From positions 62,001 through 126,000 of the forward strand of contig NZ_SMAJ01000009.1 of NCBI RefSeq assembly GCF_004346225.1: a stretch of 64,000 nt of DNA, written 5' to 3'. Below are positions 53,323-62,148 of the stretch, piece after piece. A program made the translations under genes and the position numbers. Position 1 is the first letter of the stretch, and each line of letters starts with the position of its first letter. Source of the DNA: Paralcaligenes ureilyticus. GTDB lineage: Bacteria; Pseudomonadota; Gammaproteobacteria; Burkholderiales; Burkholderiaceae_B. The notes under the pieces were generated by a model. The model was not told the origin of the DNA. It saw only the letters and a program-made list of their open reading frames with translations, and did not search any database.

Positions 53323-53549
53323 TCGTGGGCGGTTAAGGCGGATCGGGCTCTGACGGTCCCGGTCATGGCTGCGCCATGACTTCCCGCGCGCAGGACCGGC
53401 TTCGGGGCGGCGTGCGAACTCGTGGGGCGATCAGTCCACTGGACTGATCGCAAACGTCCCACTCGAACAGCGCACGCCTTGCCTCCCCGAAGCCGGCCCT
53501 GCGCGCGGCGTGCCCGAATCGCCCGCCCCACCTTGACCGCCCACGACGC
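53323..53549. repeat. Long imperfect inverted repeat (227 bp)
   Basis: The arms start CGTGGGCGGTTAAGG on the left and end CCTTGACCGCCCACG on the right. They stay complementary over most of about 110 bp each, including CCGCGCGCAGG/CCTGCGCGCGG-like and CCGGCTTCGGGG/CCCCGAAGCCGG blocks, and meet at a perfect core CGATCAGTCCA-C-TGGACTGATCG (53428-53450). The left arm has an extra internal hairpin GTCATGGC-TGC-GCCATGAC. It has no convincing coding sequence. The remainder of the 571-bp gap (53214-53784) holds only two REP copies. Confidence 0.8.
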
Positions 53550-53629
53550 TCGTGTGTTGGGTGTTTGTGGGATCGTCGATGAGTTTGATTGGCGTAATTA
53601 TCAATTTTTGTAGCGACAGGTAGGTTTTT

Positions 53630-53654
53630 GTAGCGGCACCCCTTGTGGGTGCCA
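53630..53654 (+). repeat. REP element, subtype B, with decayed subtype D head
   Basis: A perfect B copy; 20 bp before it a fragment GTAGCGACAGG (53610-53620) is the remnant of a D copy. It lies between the long inverted repeat and the ABC permease gene. Confidence 0.9.
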
Positions 53655-53784
53655 TCTTCCCCTATAAACAAATCGCACCCTTACGCCAACAAACTTCCGC
53701 CCCTCGACAAACAATCCCGACAAACATTCCGTCATCCGCTGATAACCAACCCTTGCGTCGCATCCAGCCAACCCCCTTCCCCAA

Positions 53785-54588
53785 TCAACGAATTCCCGCC
53801 CGCATAAACGACTGGACGAATTGCCGCTGGAACAGCAGGAACGCAATCAGCAATGGCGCCGCGCTAAGCAGGGTTGCCGCGGTAATGACGGACCAGTCGA
53901 TGCCTTGATCGGAAGAGGCAAACACCTGTAGGCCCACCGTTATGGGTCGCGTGTTTACTGATTTGGTAATGATCAACGGCCACAAAAAATTATTCCAGTG
54001 ATAGCTGATCGATACCAGCCCATAGGCGATATAAACCGGTTTTGCCAGCGGCACGTATATGCGCATCAGGATCTGCCAGCGATTGGCGCCTTCGACACGT
54101 GCCGCGTCTTCCAGCTCGCGCGGGATGGTCTTGAACGTTTGCCTTAGCAGGAAGATGCCGAACGCCGAGGCGAAGTAGGGCAGGCCGATGGCAAAAATGG
54201 TGTCGTTCACGCCCAGCCAGCTCATCGTGCGGTAGTTCTCGACGATGAGTACATCCGGCATGATCATGAGCTGCAGCAGCACCAGCATGAACATGACATC
54301 CCGCCCCTTGAATTCGAAGCGTGCAAAAGCGTAGGCCGCCATGGTGGACAATATGAATTGGGCTACCAGCACCATGGTGACCAGCAGGAATGTGTTCAGG
54401 AAATAACGTGCAAACGGCGCGGCGTGCCACGCCGCCGCGAAATTGGCCAGCGTCAGCGGCGCGGTCAGGTCGAAATGCGTGGAATAGGCCGACGGGTGAA
54501 ACGCCGCCCATAGTGTATAGGCCAGCGGCAAGAACCACAGCAGGCCCAGCAGCCAGGCGCCCAGGGTATCGAGCAGGTTCGTTTTCAT
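53785..54588 (-). CDS. ABC transporter permease, UgpE/MalG type
   Basis: 267 residues, six transmembrane helices. The EAA cytoplasmic loop contacting the ATPase is in IPRELEDAARVEGANRWQILMRIYVPLAKP. N-terminal LLGLLWFLPLAYTLWAAFHP is typical of carbohydrate permeases of the MalG branch. It overlaps the preceding permease gene by 4 bp and forms the second half of the transmembrane pore. Confidence 0.93.
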   Translation of the reverse strand: MKTNLLDTLGAWLLGLLWFLPLAYTLWAAFHPSAYSTHFDLTAPLTLANFAAAWHAAPFARYFLNTFLLVTMVLVAQFILSTMAAYAFARFEFKGRDVMFMLVLLQLMIMPDVLIVENYRTMSWLGVNDTIFAIGLPYFASAFGIFLLRQTFKTIPRELEDAARVEGANRWQILMRIYVPLAKPVYIAYGLVSISYHWNNFLWPLIITKSVNTRPITVGLQVFASSDQGIDWSVITAATLLSAAPLLIAFLLFQRQFVQSFMRAGIR

Positions 54589-55466
54589 TGGTAATGCGTC
54601 TTGCGGTCAAGCCGGCGAAAGCTTGCCAGGGCCGTCAAGGCCAGAACCGCCAGCAGGACAACGGTCAGGGTCGCCGCGTATGATGTGTCCCAGAATTGGA
54701 AGCCGACCTGGTAGATGTAAAAAAGCAGCAAGGTGCTGGCGTTGTCCGGCCCTCCGTTAGTCATGACGACGATCTGGTCGACCACGCGAAACGCGTTGAT
54801 CAGGGCGTTGATCAGCACGAACACGGTGGTGGGCATCAGCAAGGGCAGCAGCACGCGCCAGAAATACTGCCAGCGCGACGCCCCTTCGAGCAGCGCCGCT
54901 TCGCGCACCGAGGGTGAAATCTGCTGTAGCGCCGCCAGATAAAAAATCATGAAAAACCCGGCTTCCTTCCAGACGGTGACCGCCATCACCGCCGGCAATG
55001 CGGTCCTGCGCGAGCCCAGCCAGTTCATGGAAGGCAAACCCAGGAAATGCCCGATCTGCGCCAGCAAGCCATACTGCGGGGTATAGAAAAACAGCCATAT
55101 ATTGGCCACGGCAATCATGGGTAAAACGGTAGGCGTGAAATAGGCCAGACGCAAGAACCCCCGGCCGGTCAACTTGCGATTGACCCACAGCGCCATGACG
55201 AGCGCAATGACGATGGAAACCGGGATGGTGCCCAGCGCGAAATACAGGTTGTTCCACAGCGCCTGCCAAAACACCGGGTCGTTGACCATGGCGTTGTAAT
55301 TGCTCAAGCCCACGAAATGCGACGGCCTGGCGCCCCTTGGCGTGGAAAAAAAACTATGCCACAGGGTAGACAGAGCCGGGTAATGCGTGAAGGCGATAAG
55401 CAGCACCATGGCTGGCAGCAATAGCAGCCAGCCATAGACGGCATTTAACGAAGCGCGGCGGTTCAT
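54585..55466 (-). CDS. ABC transporter permease, UgpA/MalF type
   Basis: 293 residues, six helices. The EAA loop is VREAALLEGASRWQYFWRVLLPLLMP; the first helix LLLLPAMVLLIAFTHYPALSTLWHSFF and VGLSNYNAMVNDPVFWQALWNNLYFAL are typical of UgpA-like permeases. Overlaps the downstream permease gene and starts 6 bp after the binding-protein stop, so the four genes form one operon. Confidence 0.93.
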   Translation of the reverse strand: MNRRASLNAVYGWLLLLPAMVLLIAFTHYPALSTLWHSFFSTPRGARPSHFVGLSNYNAMVNDPVFWQALWNNLYFALGTIPVSIVIALVMALWVNRKLTGRGFLRLAYFTPTVLPMIAVANIWLFFYTPQYGLLAQIGHFLGLPSMNWLGSRRTALPAVMAVTVWKEAGFFMIFYLAALQQISPSVREAALLEGASRWQYFWRVLLPLLMPTTVFVLINALINAFRVVDQIVVMTNGGPDNASTLLLFYIYQVGFQFWDTSYAATLTVVLLAVLALTALASFRRLDRKTHYQ

Positions 55467-55472
55467 GCCACT

Positions 55473-56768
55473 TTATTTATATGAACGCAATATGCGGTCG
55501 GCAGCATGCTGCGCGTCTTCCATGGCCTGCTTGGGCGTTTTGGCGTTGGTCACCACCGCTTGCAAATTGTCATTCAGCAGCTTGGTGACGCGCTGGTTTT
55601 CGTGTGTGGAGAATTCGGCGACGCTCACGGTAAGTTGATCGCGAGCCACCAGTGCCTGGGGCACCTGCTTGACATAAGCCTCCATTTTTTCTGTTTTCCA
55701 GGCGGGTTTCGTCACCGCGACGTAACCCGTGTCAATGCTCCATTGCGCCGCGTTTTCGGGGCTGGTCATCCACTTGGCGAATGTGAATGCGGCCTGCTGC
55801 TGCTCGGGTGTGCTGTCCTTGAAAATATAGAAATTACCGCCGCCGGTCGGGCTGCCCCCTTGTTGGGCCTTGGGCATGGGCGCTACGCCGAAATCGAACT
55901 TTGCGTTCTTGCGCACGTTGGTCAGATTGCCGGTAGTCGTCCACATGATGGCGGTTTTGCCAACCAGGAAGTCTTTGGGTGTGGTGCCCCAGTCTATCGT
56001 ACCGGTGGGCATGACCTTGTATTTGTAGGCCAGATCACGCCAGAACTGCAGCGCCTGGATCACAGCCGGCTTGTCGAAATAAACCTCGTTGCCCGCCGAA
56101 TTCATGAGTATGGCTTTATTGGGGGTAGTCAGCGCCTGGAACATCCAGTACGCATAGGCGCCGCCCGACGGAATCTCGAGCCCCCATTGCGTCACCTGGC
56201 CGTCGGCATTGCGTTTGGTCAGCTTTTTGGCATCGGCCACCAGTTCGTCCCAGGTGCCGGGTGGGTGGTTGGGATCCAGGCCCGCCTGCTTGAACATGTC
56301 CTTGTTGTAATACATGACAATGGTGGAGCGCTGGAAGGGGATCCCCCAGGTTTTACCGGCGGTGCGGCTGTTCTGCATGAAAGCGTCGTAGAAACTTCCC
56401 ATCCATTTTTTATCGGCGTCGGTCTTCACGAAAGAGTCCACAGGAACAATCGCGTCCTGATCGATCAGCGTGAACATATCGGTGGACAGTAAAACCGCTA
56501 CCTGCGGCGGGTTTCCGCCTTTTTGCGCCGTCAACGCCTTGGCCACGGCATCTTGATAGGAACCGGCATAAATCGCCTTGATCTTGATATCGGGATTGGC
56601 CTTTTCAAAGCGCGCGACGTCATTGTCGACGATCTTGGTGATCGGGCCGCCGACGGCCACGGGGTAATAAAACTCCAGTTCCACTGGTTTAGCTTCAGAC
56701 CATGCCGGGAGCGTGCCCATTGCGCTTGCCAGACCGAGGGCCAGAGCTTTCAGAACGATGCGTCGCAT
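55473..56768 (-). CDS. ABC transporter substrate-binding protein, UgpB-like
   Basis: 431 residues with a Sec signal (LKALALGLASAMGTLPAWSEA). Family-1 extracellular solute-binding fold: VARFEKANPDIKIKAIYAGSYQDAVAKALTAQKGGNPPQVAVL, IPFQRSTIVMYYNKDMFKQAGLDPNHPPGTWDELV, GGGNFYIFKDSTPEQQQAAFTFAKWMTSPENAAQWSIDTGYV. The YYNKDMFKKAGLDP block is close to UgpB (sn-glycerol-3-phosphate), but related proteins bind sugars; the ligand is not certain. Confidence 0.9.
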   Translation of the reverse strand: MRRIVLKALALGLASAMGTLPAWSEAKPVELEFYYPVAVGGPITKIVDNDVARFEKANPDIKIKAIYAGSYQDAVAKALTAQKGGNPPQVAVLLSTDMFTLIDQDAIVPVDSFVKTDADKKWMGSFYDAFMQNSRTAGKTWGIPFQRSTIVMYYNKDMFKQAGLDPNHPPGTWDELVADAKKLTKRNADGQVTQWGLEIPSGGAYAYWMFQALTTPNKAILMNSAGNEVYFDKPAVIQALQFWRDLAYKYKVMPTGTIDWGTTPKDFLVGKTAIMWTTTGNLTNVRKNAKFDFGVAPMPKAQQGGSPTGGGNFYIFKDSTPEQQQAAFTFAKWMTSPENAAQWSIDTGYVAVTKPAWKTEKMEAYVKQVPQALVARDQLTVSVAEFSTHENQRVTKLLNDNLQAVVTNAKTPKQAMEDAQHAADRILRSYK

Positions 56769-56788
56769 ACTAGTTTCCTCATAGAAGA

Positions 56789-57841
56789 TTATGAGTCAGC
56801 CATAATGGCCTGACCCGAAGCGTCAAAGAAGTGCTGCTGTTGCGGGCGCCAAGATAGCTTGAGCGCTTCTGCGGGCCGGACACGCAGATGCCCGGCCACC
56901 CGAATGGCGATGCCTGTGTTGGTGCCTACCGTGCATACGACGATACTGTCCGCACCGAAATACTCCACCCCTTCGACGGTCGCTGCCACGTCGCCGTTAT
57001 CGGTAATCGAAATATGCTCGGGGCGAATTCCCAGCTTGCGCGCTCCAACTCCGTGCGGCGCGGCAATCGGAGCATCGCATCCGGCGATTCGCTGACCATC
57101 GGCGTCCAGATGCAACAAGTTCATGGGTGGCGTGCCAATGAAGCGCGCGGCGAATTCGGTGCGCGGGCAGGCGTACAACTGTTCGGGCGCGTCGTGCTGC
57201 TCGACCTGCCCATGCTGCAGCAACACGACCCGGTCAGCCATGCTCATGGCTTCGGTCTGGTCATGCGTCACGTAGATCATCGTAATGCCCAGGCTTTGCT
57301 GTAGCGCGCGAATTTCGCGTCGCATCTCGTGGCGCAGCTGGGCATCGAGGTTCGACAGAGGCTCGTCCATCAGGCAGACGGGCGCTTCGGAGATGACGGC
57401 ACGCCCAAGGGCGACACGCTGTTGCTGCCCGCCCGATAACTGGGAAGGCTTGCGATCAAGCAGTGGCGCCAGACCCAGCAGATCGGCCACGCGCTGCAGG
57501 CGGCGGTTGAAGTCGCGTGAAGGTTCTTTTCGAACCCTCAGCCCGAAAAGAATATTTTCGCGCACGGACAGGTGCGGGAACAGGGCATAAGACTGGAACA
57601 CCATCGAAATCTTGCGCTTGGAGGGCGGCAGGTTCGTCACGTCGCGCGCGCCAATGTGGATATGCCCCGCGCTGGGGCTGTCTAATCCTGCGATCATTCG
57701 AAGCGTGGTCGACTTGCCGCAGCCCGACGGCCCCAGCAAAACCGTGAAGGTACCCGCATTCACCGTAAAGCTGACGTCTTTAACCGCAGCGGGTGCGTCG
57801 CTGTATTGCTTGCTGATACGATCCAGAACGATGGAAGACAT
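56789..57841 (-). CDS. ABC transporter ATPase, UgpC/MalK type
   Basis: 350 residues. Walker A LLGPSGCGKSTTLRMIAGL, Q-loop region FQSYALFPHLSV, ABC signature LSGGQQQRVALGRA, Walker B VCLMDEPLSNLD, H-loop YVTHDQTEAMSMAD, then a C-terminal TOBE/MalK regulatory domain (ARFIGTPPMNLL and GIRPEHISI). Drives import by the two permeases. It is the first gene of the operon on the minus strand, unlike E. coli ugp where ugpC comes fourth. Confidence 0.95.
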   Translation of the reverse strand: MSSIVLDRISKQYSDAPAAVKDVSFTVNAGTFTVLLGPSGCGKSTTLRMIAGLDSPSAGHIHIGARDVTNLPPSKRKISMVFQSYALFPHLSVRENILFGLRVRKEPSRDFNRRLQRVADLLGLAPLLDRKPSQLSGGQQQRVALGRAVISEAPVCLMDEPLSNLDAQLRHEMRREIRALQQSLGITMIYVTHDQTEAMSMADRVVLLQHGQVEQHDAPEQLYACPRTEFAARFIGTPPMNLLHLDADGQRIAGCDAPIAAPHGVGARKLGIRPEHISITDNGDVAATVEGVEYFGADSIVVCTVGTNTGIAIRVAGHLRVRPAEALKLSWRPQQQHFFDASGQAIMADS

Positions 57842-57982
57842 GAGCGCTTTAATTATTTATTCAGGGGCCGTCGGACTTGGTCAAAAGCAGCACCAAGCCG
57901 CAGCCCGTCGTTCAGGCCCCAAGGTAAGTAACGAATTGATTTTAAGCACTTACCATGACGTGTATGTGACAGTGTTTACCCT

Positions 57983-58105
57983 AAGGCTGCCGCTACAAAA
58001 CCAACCCATTGCTCATGTAGCGGCAGCCCTTGTGGCTGCCAAAATCGTTGAGAATCGTTGCGGTATTTATGGAACGCCGATGGCAGCCACAAGGGCTGCC
58101 GCTAC
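57983..58105. repeat. REPIN (two subtype A, outward GTAG) with a truncated third copy
   Basis: Copies at 58017-58041 (plus) and 58081-58105 (minus) bound an 89-bp unit whose linker begins AAATCGTTG like the 45674 and 62149 units. A truncated A copy of 14 bp is at 57983-57996. The gap 57842-58191 otherwise holds the ABC operon promoter region (no clear consensus seen) and the leuA terminator. Confidence 0.92.
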
Positions 58106-58144
58106 AACGATCACGCAAACGTCAAACACTTGAGCGTCGCGGGG

Positions 58145-58172
58145 AAAAAATCAGGGCCTCCGAAGAGGCCCT
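58145..58172 (-). terminator. Rho-independent terminator of leuA
   Basis: On the minus strand AGGGCCTC-TTCG-GAGGCCCT forms a perfect 8-bp stem with a stable TTCG tetraloop, followed by GATTTTTT. It lies 20 bp after the leuA stop. Confidence 0.92.
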
Positions 58173-58191
58173 TTGAGTCATGCAGCCGATC

Positions 58192-59889
58192 TCAGGCCAT
58201 CAAAGCCTCGGCAGGCTGCCCCACGCTTGCCGTGTGCCGGTTGACGGCCACCAGAATCGCCAGGAATGACGAGGTCACGATATCGCGGTGGATGCCCACG
58301 CCGAAGCCGGTAGGCGAATCGCCGACCCGCAATTCCACATACGATGCGGCGCGTGTATCGGTGCCGGTTCCGATGGCGTGTTCGTGATAGTCCATGATGC
58401 GTATGGGCAGGCCCAGCGCATTGACGAAGGCCGCGATGGCGCCGTCTCCTTTGCCCGACAAATGGCGTACCTCGCCATGGTCTTCGATCTCGGCATCGAT
58501 GACAAACTGATGGCCGCTGCCGGCGGTGGGGTCGCCGGTGATGCGGTGGCGGATCAACTTCAAGGGTTGTTCCTGTTCCAGATATTCTTTGCTGAAAATA
58601 TCGTAGACGGCCGTGGCGGTGACTTCGGCGCCGGTCTCGTCGGTCACGCGCTGGATGGCGCGGCTGAATTCGATTTGCAGGCGGCGCGGGAGCGCCAGGC
58701 CGTGTTCGTGCTCGAGCAGGTACGATACCCCGCCCTTGCCTGACTGGCTATTGACGCGTATGACGGCATCGTAGCTGCGGCCCAGGTCGGCCGGGTCGAT
58801 AGGCAGATAGGGGACTTCCCACAGCGCGTCGGCTTCCTGGCGCGCAAAGCCTTTTTTGATGGCGTCCTGATGGGAGCCCGAGAACGCAGTAAAGACCAGG
58901 TCTCCGGCGTAGGGGTGGCGCGGATGAACCGGCAACTGGTTGCAGTATTCGACGCAGCGCCGCACTTCGTCGATGTCCGAGAAATCCAGCCCGGGGTGTA
59001 TGCCCTGCGTGTACAGATTAAGCGCGAGCGTAACCAAGTCGACGTTGCCGGTGCGTTCGCCGTTGCCGAACAGACAGCCTTCGATGCGGTCTGCGCCGGC
59101 CATGACGGCAAATTCCGCCGCCGCCACGGCCGTGCCGCGGTCGTTGTGGGGGTGAACGCTCAATACGATGCAGTCGCGCTGCTTCAGGTTTTTATGCATC
59201 CATTCGATCTGGTCGGCATACAGGTTGGGCGTGGTGGCTTCGATCGTGGCGGGCAGATTGAAAATGATTTTCGATTCGGGAGTGGGCTGCCAGGTCTGGG
59301 CGACGGCGTTGCACACTTCCAGCGCGAACTCGGGTTCGGTAGTGCTGAATACTTCGGGCGAATATTCGTAGCGCCAGCGGGTTTCGGGGTGTTGTGCCGT
59401 GCACTCCTTGACCAGGCGGGTTCCGGAGATGGCGATTTCCTTGACTTCGTCGCGGCTCATGTTGAAGACGATCTTGCGAAATGCCGGGGCGCAGGCGTTG
59501 TACAGATGGACAATGGCCTGTTTGGCTCCCGCCGCCGATTCGACCGTGCGGCGGATCAGGTCTTCGCGCGACTGGGTCAGGACAATGATCGTTACGTCGT
59601 CGGGGATGCGCTTTTCGTCGACCAGCTTGCGCACGAAGTCAAAATCGGTTTGCGAGGCCGACGGGAAGCCGACTTCGATTTCTTTGAAGCCGATTTTCAG
59701 CAGCTGTTCGAAGAAACGCAGCTTGCGCTCCACGCTCATGGGCTCGATCAAGGACTGATTGCCGTCGCGCAAATCGGTGCTCATCCAGATGGGCGGGTGG
59801 GTAATGCGCTTGCTGGGCCAGGTTCGCTCGGAGAATTCGTGGGCGAACGGGTGGAATGGACGATATCGGTCTGATGGAGTGGAGAGCAT
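58192..59889 (-). CDS. leuA: 2-isopropylmalate synthase
   Basis: 565 residues, the length of the long LeuA form (LeuA type 2). DRE-TIM metallolyase motifs: [15 protein letters not shown] (metal Asp), [65 protein letters not shown] (HxH metal site and GNGERTGN), and a C-terminal leucine-sensing regulatory domain. It condenses acetyl-CoA with 2-ketoisovalerate, the committed step of leucine synthesis. It starts with AGGTG 7 bp upstream and is preceded by a probable leader peptide; a strong terminator follows. Confidence 0.96.
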   Translation of the reverse strand: MLSTPSDRYRPFHPFAHEFSERTWPSKRITHPPIWMSTDLRDGNQSLIEPMSVERKLRFFEQLLKIGFKEIEVGFPSASQTDFDFVRKLVDEKRIPDDVTIIVLTQSREDLIRRTVESAAGAKQAIVHLYNACAPAFRKIVFNMSRDEVKEIAISGTRLVKECTAQHPETRWRYEYSPEVFSTTEPEFALEVCNAVAQTWQPTPESKIIFNLPATIEATTPNLYADQIEWMHKNLKQRDCIVLSVHPHNDRGTAVAAAEFAVMAGADRIEGCLFGNGERTGNVDLVTLALNLYTQGIHPGLDFSDIDEVRRCVEYCNQLPVHPRHPYAGDLVFTAFSGSHQDAIKKGFARQEADALWEVPYLPIDPADLGRSYDAVIRVNSQSGKGGVSYLLEHEHGLALPRRLQIEFSRAIQRVTDETGAEVTATAVYDIFSKEYLEQEQPLKLIRHRITGDPTAGSGHQFVIDAEIEDHGEVRHLSGKGDGAIAAFVNALGLPIRIMDYHEHAIGTGTDTRAASYVELRVGDSPTGFGVGIHRDIVTSSFLAILVAVNRHTASVGQPAEALMA

Positions 59890-59923
59890 GTTGCACCTAA
59901 TTTAGCAAAATCTACAAGCCGTG

Positions 59924-60019
59924 GTCACCGGGAATTGAATTCGCGTGCGCAGTGCGCGCGGGTGACGGAAATAACGTGGCGTGAGGGCTGCCGGACTGCC
60001 ACAGGACGCTAGGTCCGGC
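59924..60019 (-). promoter_or_regulatory. Possible leuA attenuator region
   Basis: Two stems lie between the leader peptide and leuA on the minus strand. One is GCCGGAC (59990-59996) with GTCCGGC (60013-60019), overlapping the leader stop codon. The other is GTCACC/GGTGAC near 59924-59966, enclosing a GCGC-rich inner stem. No strong T-run follows the second stem, so termination might be factor-dependent or occur at the translation level. Confidence 0.4.
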
Positions 60020-60131
60020 AACCGATCAGTAGTAGCAGCGATAGTGCGGCAGGTAGCAGACGAGAATGCGCAACGCCGCCGGCAGCGTTGCTGCGGGCAT
60101 AGGCGTTTGGAGGAAAATCGCGCGATTTCAT
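60009..60131 (-). CDS. leuL: Putative leucine-rich leader peptide of leuA
   Basis: A 40-residue open frame ending in SRLLPAALSLLLLIGCRT, about 120 bp upstream of leuA on the same strand. The seven Leu codons are CTG or CTA only, with CTA used four times; CTA is a rare codon in this GC-rich sequence, as expected for a stalling cassette (the E. coli leu leader also has clustered CUA codons). The ribosome site is weak, and the ATG lies 20 bp after the upstream gene, so the promoter would be inside that gene or the frame may be read through. A short lipoprotein-like tail is the alternative explanation. Confidence 0.5.
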   Translation of the reverse strand: MKSRDFPPNAYARSNAAGGVAHSRLLPAALSLLLLIGCRT

Positions 60132-60151
60132 GTTGCTAGTCGAACACATTT

Positions 60152-60721
60152 TTACGAAGATTGCAAGTTTTTGGCCTGAGTGTCGGCCGTCGGCGGCGTC
60201 TCCAATGCCTGAGCATGTTCGCGCGCCAGACTGATTTTTGCGGCGCGCCGCGCTCGCAATTCGTGAGCGGTGCGTTGCAAATCTCCAACGCTGACCGGGT
60301 TGCGCCGGTCCAGCCAGGCCCAACGCAGCACTTCCCGGGCGGGTTCCGATAACTGGTTGACGATTTCGCCGAACATTTCGGCGCTGACCAGTTTGCTCTG
60401 CACCTTTTCCTGGCTGCTGCGAATGAACCGGTACAGGAAATAGGCAATAATGAGCGTGCATAGCGCCACTACCGCCCACCAGAAAAAAGAGTTGTATTGC
60501 TGCAGTATTTCGACGGCTTGCGGACCGAATGCGTGCAATCCTGCATAATCGATGCCGTGGCCGAAGTCCATCACTCGATTGAGCAGGTCATACCAAACGA
60601 GTGCCACCACGGCAATAACGACGGTGCAGGTTATTTTCTGCGTTGCCGTCAGCTTGAGCAAAGCGTTGCGCAACACGGTGTCGTCGTGGCGAGTGGGTTG
60701 TGGCGTCAGGTTCTGTTTCAT
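60152..60721 (-). CDS. Conserved membrane protein of unknown function
   Basis: 189 residues from the ATG at 60721. Two transmembrane helices (ITCTVVIAVVALVWYDLLNRV about 30-50, and FFWWAVVALCTLIIAYFLYRFI about 80-103) separated by a short loop, then a cytoplasmic C-terminal half with an R/A-rich helix (HELRARRAAKISLAREHAQALE). I do not recognise a family. Its start is 19 bp from the rpoN start on the other strand, so the promoters of the two genes must overlap each other's 5' ends. Located between rpoN and the leuA leader. Confidence 0.65.
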   Translation of the reverse strand: MKQNLTPQPTRHDDTVLRNALLKLTATQKITCTVVIAVVALVWYDLLNRVMDFGHGIDYAGLHAFGPQAVEILQQYNSFFWWAVVALCTLIIAYFLYRFIRSSQEKVQSKLVSAEMFGEIVNQLSEPAREVLRWAWLDRRNPVSVGDLQRTAHELRARRAAKISLAREHAQALETPPTADTQAKNLQSS

Positions 60722-60740
60722 GCAAATTATTGTACCCAAT

Positions 60741-62132
60741 ATGACAGCGCGTCAGACTTTAGAACTTCGTAACCATCAGCAATTGGCGCTGACCCCGCAG
60801 CTGCAGCAATCGATCCGTTTGCTGCAGCTTTCGGCGCAGGAGCTGGAACACGAAATTGCTCAGGCCGTTCTGGACAACCCCTTGCTTGAGCGACAGGAAG
60901 AGTATGACATTGATCGGCCCGAGGCGAAACTCGAGGAGCCCGATTCGCCGCGTGACGAATGGCCGGTCCTGTCTTTGCCCAGCCGTAGCGCTGATCCCTA
61001 CGCGGATTCGGAACGGCCCGACGCCGCCCAGCCCGAAACCCTGGGCCAGCATCTGCTGGGTCAATTGCGTCTGACCCGGGCCGGGCCCCGGGATTTGGCC
61101 TTGATCACGCTATTGATCGAGGAGCTGGACGAGAACGGCTATCTGCCGTCCACCCTGGACGACATGGCGCAGTGCCTTCCGTCCGAGCTTGAAGTGGATG
61201 TCCAGGAGCTTGAGGTGGCTTTGCGCTTGCTTCAGTCGTTTGATCCCGCGGGCGTTGGAGCGCGGTCCCTGGCCGAATGCCTGTTGCTGCAGATGGCTCT
61301 CGTGCCGGTAGCGCAGCGTTGTGATCCATCGATTTTGCGGTGTGCTCGCCAATTGGCCGAGCGCCATCTCGATTTGCTGGCGTCAGGCAATTTGACCCGA
61401 TTGCGCGAGGCGCTTGGATGTACGCAGGACGTTCTGCGCCAGGCCCATGCTTTGTTGCTGAGCCTTGAGCCGCGCCCGGGCCGTGCGTGGGCCGGCTCGC
61501 AGGCCGACTATGTCAATCCTGATGTGCTGGTGCATAAGGCGGGGCGGCGCTGGCTGGCGCGGCTGAATCCGTCCGTGCTGCCCAAACTGCGTGTCCATCC
61601 GCAATATGAATCCTGGCTGGGCGAGGCGCCCCAACGAGGTCTCATGCATGAACAGCTGCAGCAGGCGCGCGGCCTGATCAAGAATGTTCATCAACGATTT
61701 GAAACAATTTTGCGCGTCGCACAGGCCATTGTCGATCGTCAGCAGGCATTTTTCGAGCAGGGCGCGCACGCGATGCGCCCTTTGCTGCTGCGCGATATCG
61801 CCCAGGCGCTCGAGATGCACGAGTCAACGGTCTCGCGCGCGACCCGACAGAAATTTGTGGCTACGCCTTGTGGCGTGCTGGAGCTGAAGTATTTTTTTGG
61901 TGTCGCGCTCGATACCGATGATGGGTTGGCTACGTCGGCCACGGCGGTGCGCTCGTTGATTGCCAAGCTGGTGTCGGGCGAGTCCAGTAAAAAGCCCTTG
62001 TCCGACAGCCAGATTGCAACCAGTCTGGGCGAGCAGGGGGTGACGATCGCGCGCCGCACCGTGGCCAAATATCGTGAAGCGGCGGGGATTGAATCGGCCT
62101 CTTTGCGCCGAGCCAGGGCTACGTTGGCGTAG
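60741..62132 (+). CDS. rpoN: RNA polymerase sigma-54 factor RpoN
   Basis: 463 residues from the ATG at 60741; an ATG at 60720 is also in frame. The N-terminal activator-response region has NHQQLALTPQLQQSIRLLQLSAQELEHEI. The core-binding region includes LGQHLLGQLRLT and FDPAGVGARSLAECLLLQM. The DNA-binding end has MHESTVSRATRQKFVATPCG and the RpoN box ARRTVAKYRE near the C-terminus. It directs enhancer-dependent transcription (nitrogen and other functions). The usual neighbours lptB, hpf and ptsN are absent; bfd and bfr follow instead. Confidence 0.95.
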   Translation: MTARQTLELRNHQQLALTPQLQQSIRLLQLSAQELEHEIAQAVLDNPLLERQEEYDIDRPEAKLEEPDSPRDEWPVLSLPSRSADPYADSERPDAAQPETLGQHLLGQLRLTRAGPRDLALITLLIEELDENGYLPSTLDDMAQCLPSELEVDVQELEVALRLLQSFDPAGVGARSLAECLLLQMALVPVAQRCDPSILRCARQLAERHLDLLASGNLTRLREALGCTQDVLRQAHALLLSLEPRPGRAWAGSQADYVNPDVLVHKAGRRWLARLNPSVLPKLRVHPQYESWLGEAPQRGLMHEQLQQARGLIKNVHQRFETILRVAQAIVDRQQAFFEQGAHAMRPLLLRDIAQALEMHESTVSRATRQKFVATPCGVLELKYFFGVALDTDDGLATSATAVRSLIAKLVSGESSKKPLSDSQIATSLGEQGVTIARRTVAKYREAAGIESASLRRARATLA

Positions 62133-62148
62133 CGTTGGCGGCGGTTTT

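Noticed and set aside
53323-53549. The long inverted repeat read as insertion-sequence ends or as coding sequence.
   Set aside because: There is no transposase frame between the arms, no target duplication visible, and frames across it are Arg/Pro-rich without homology.
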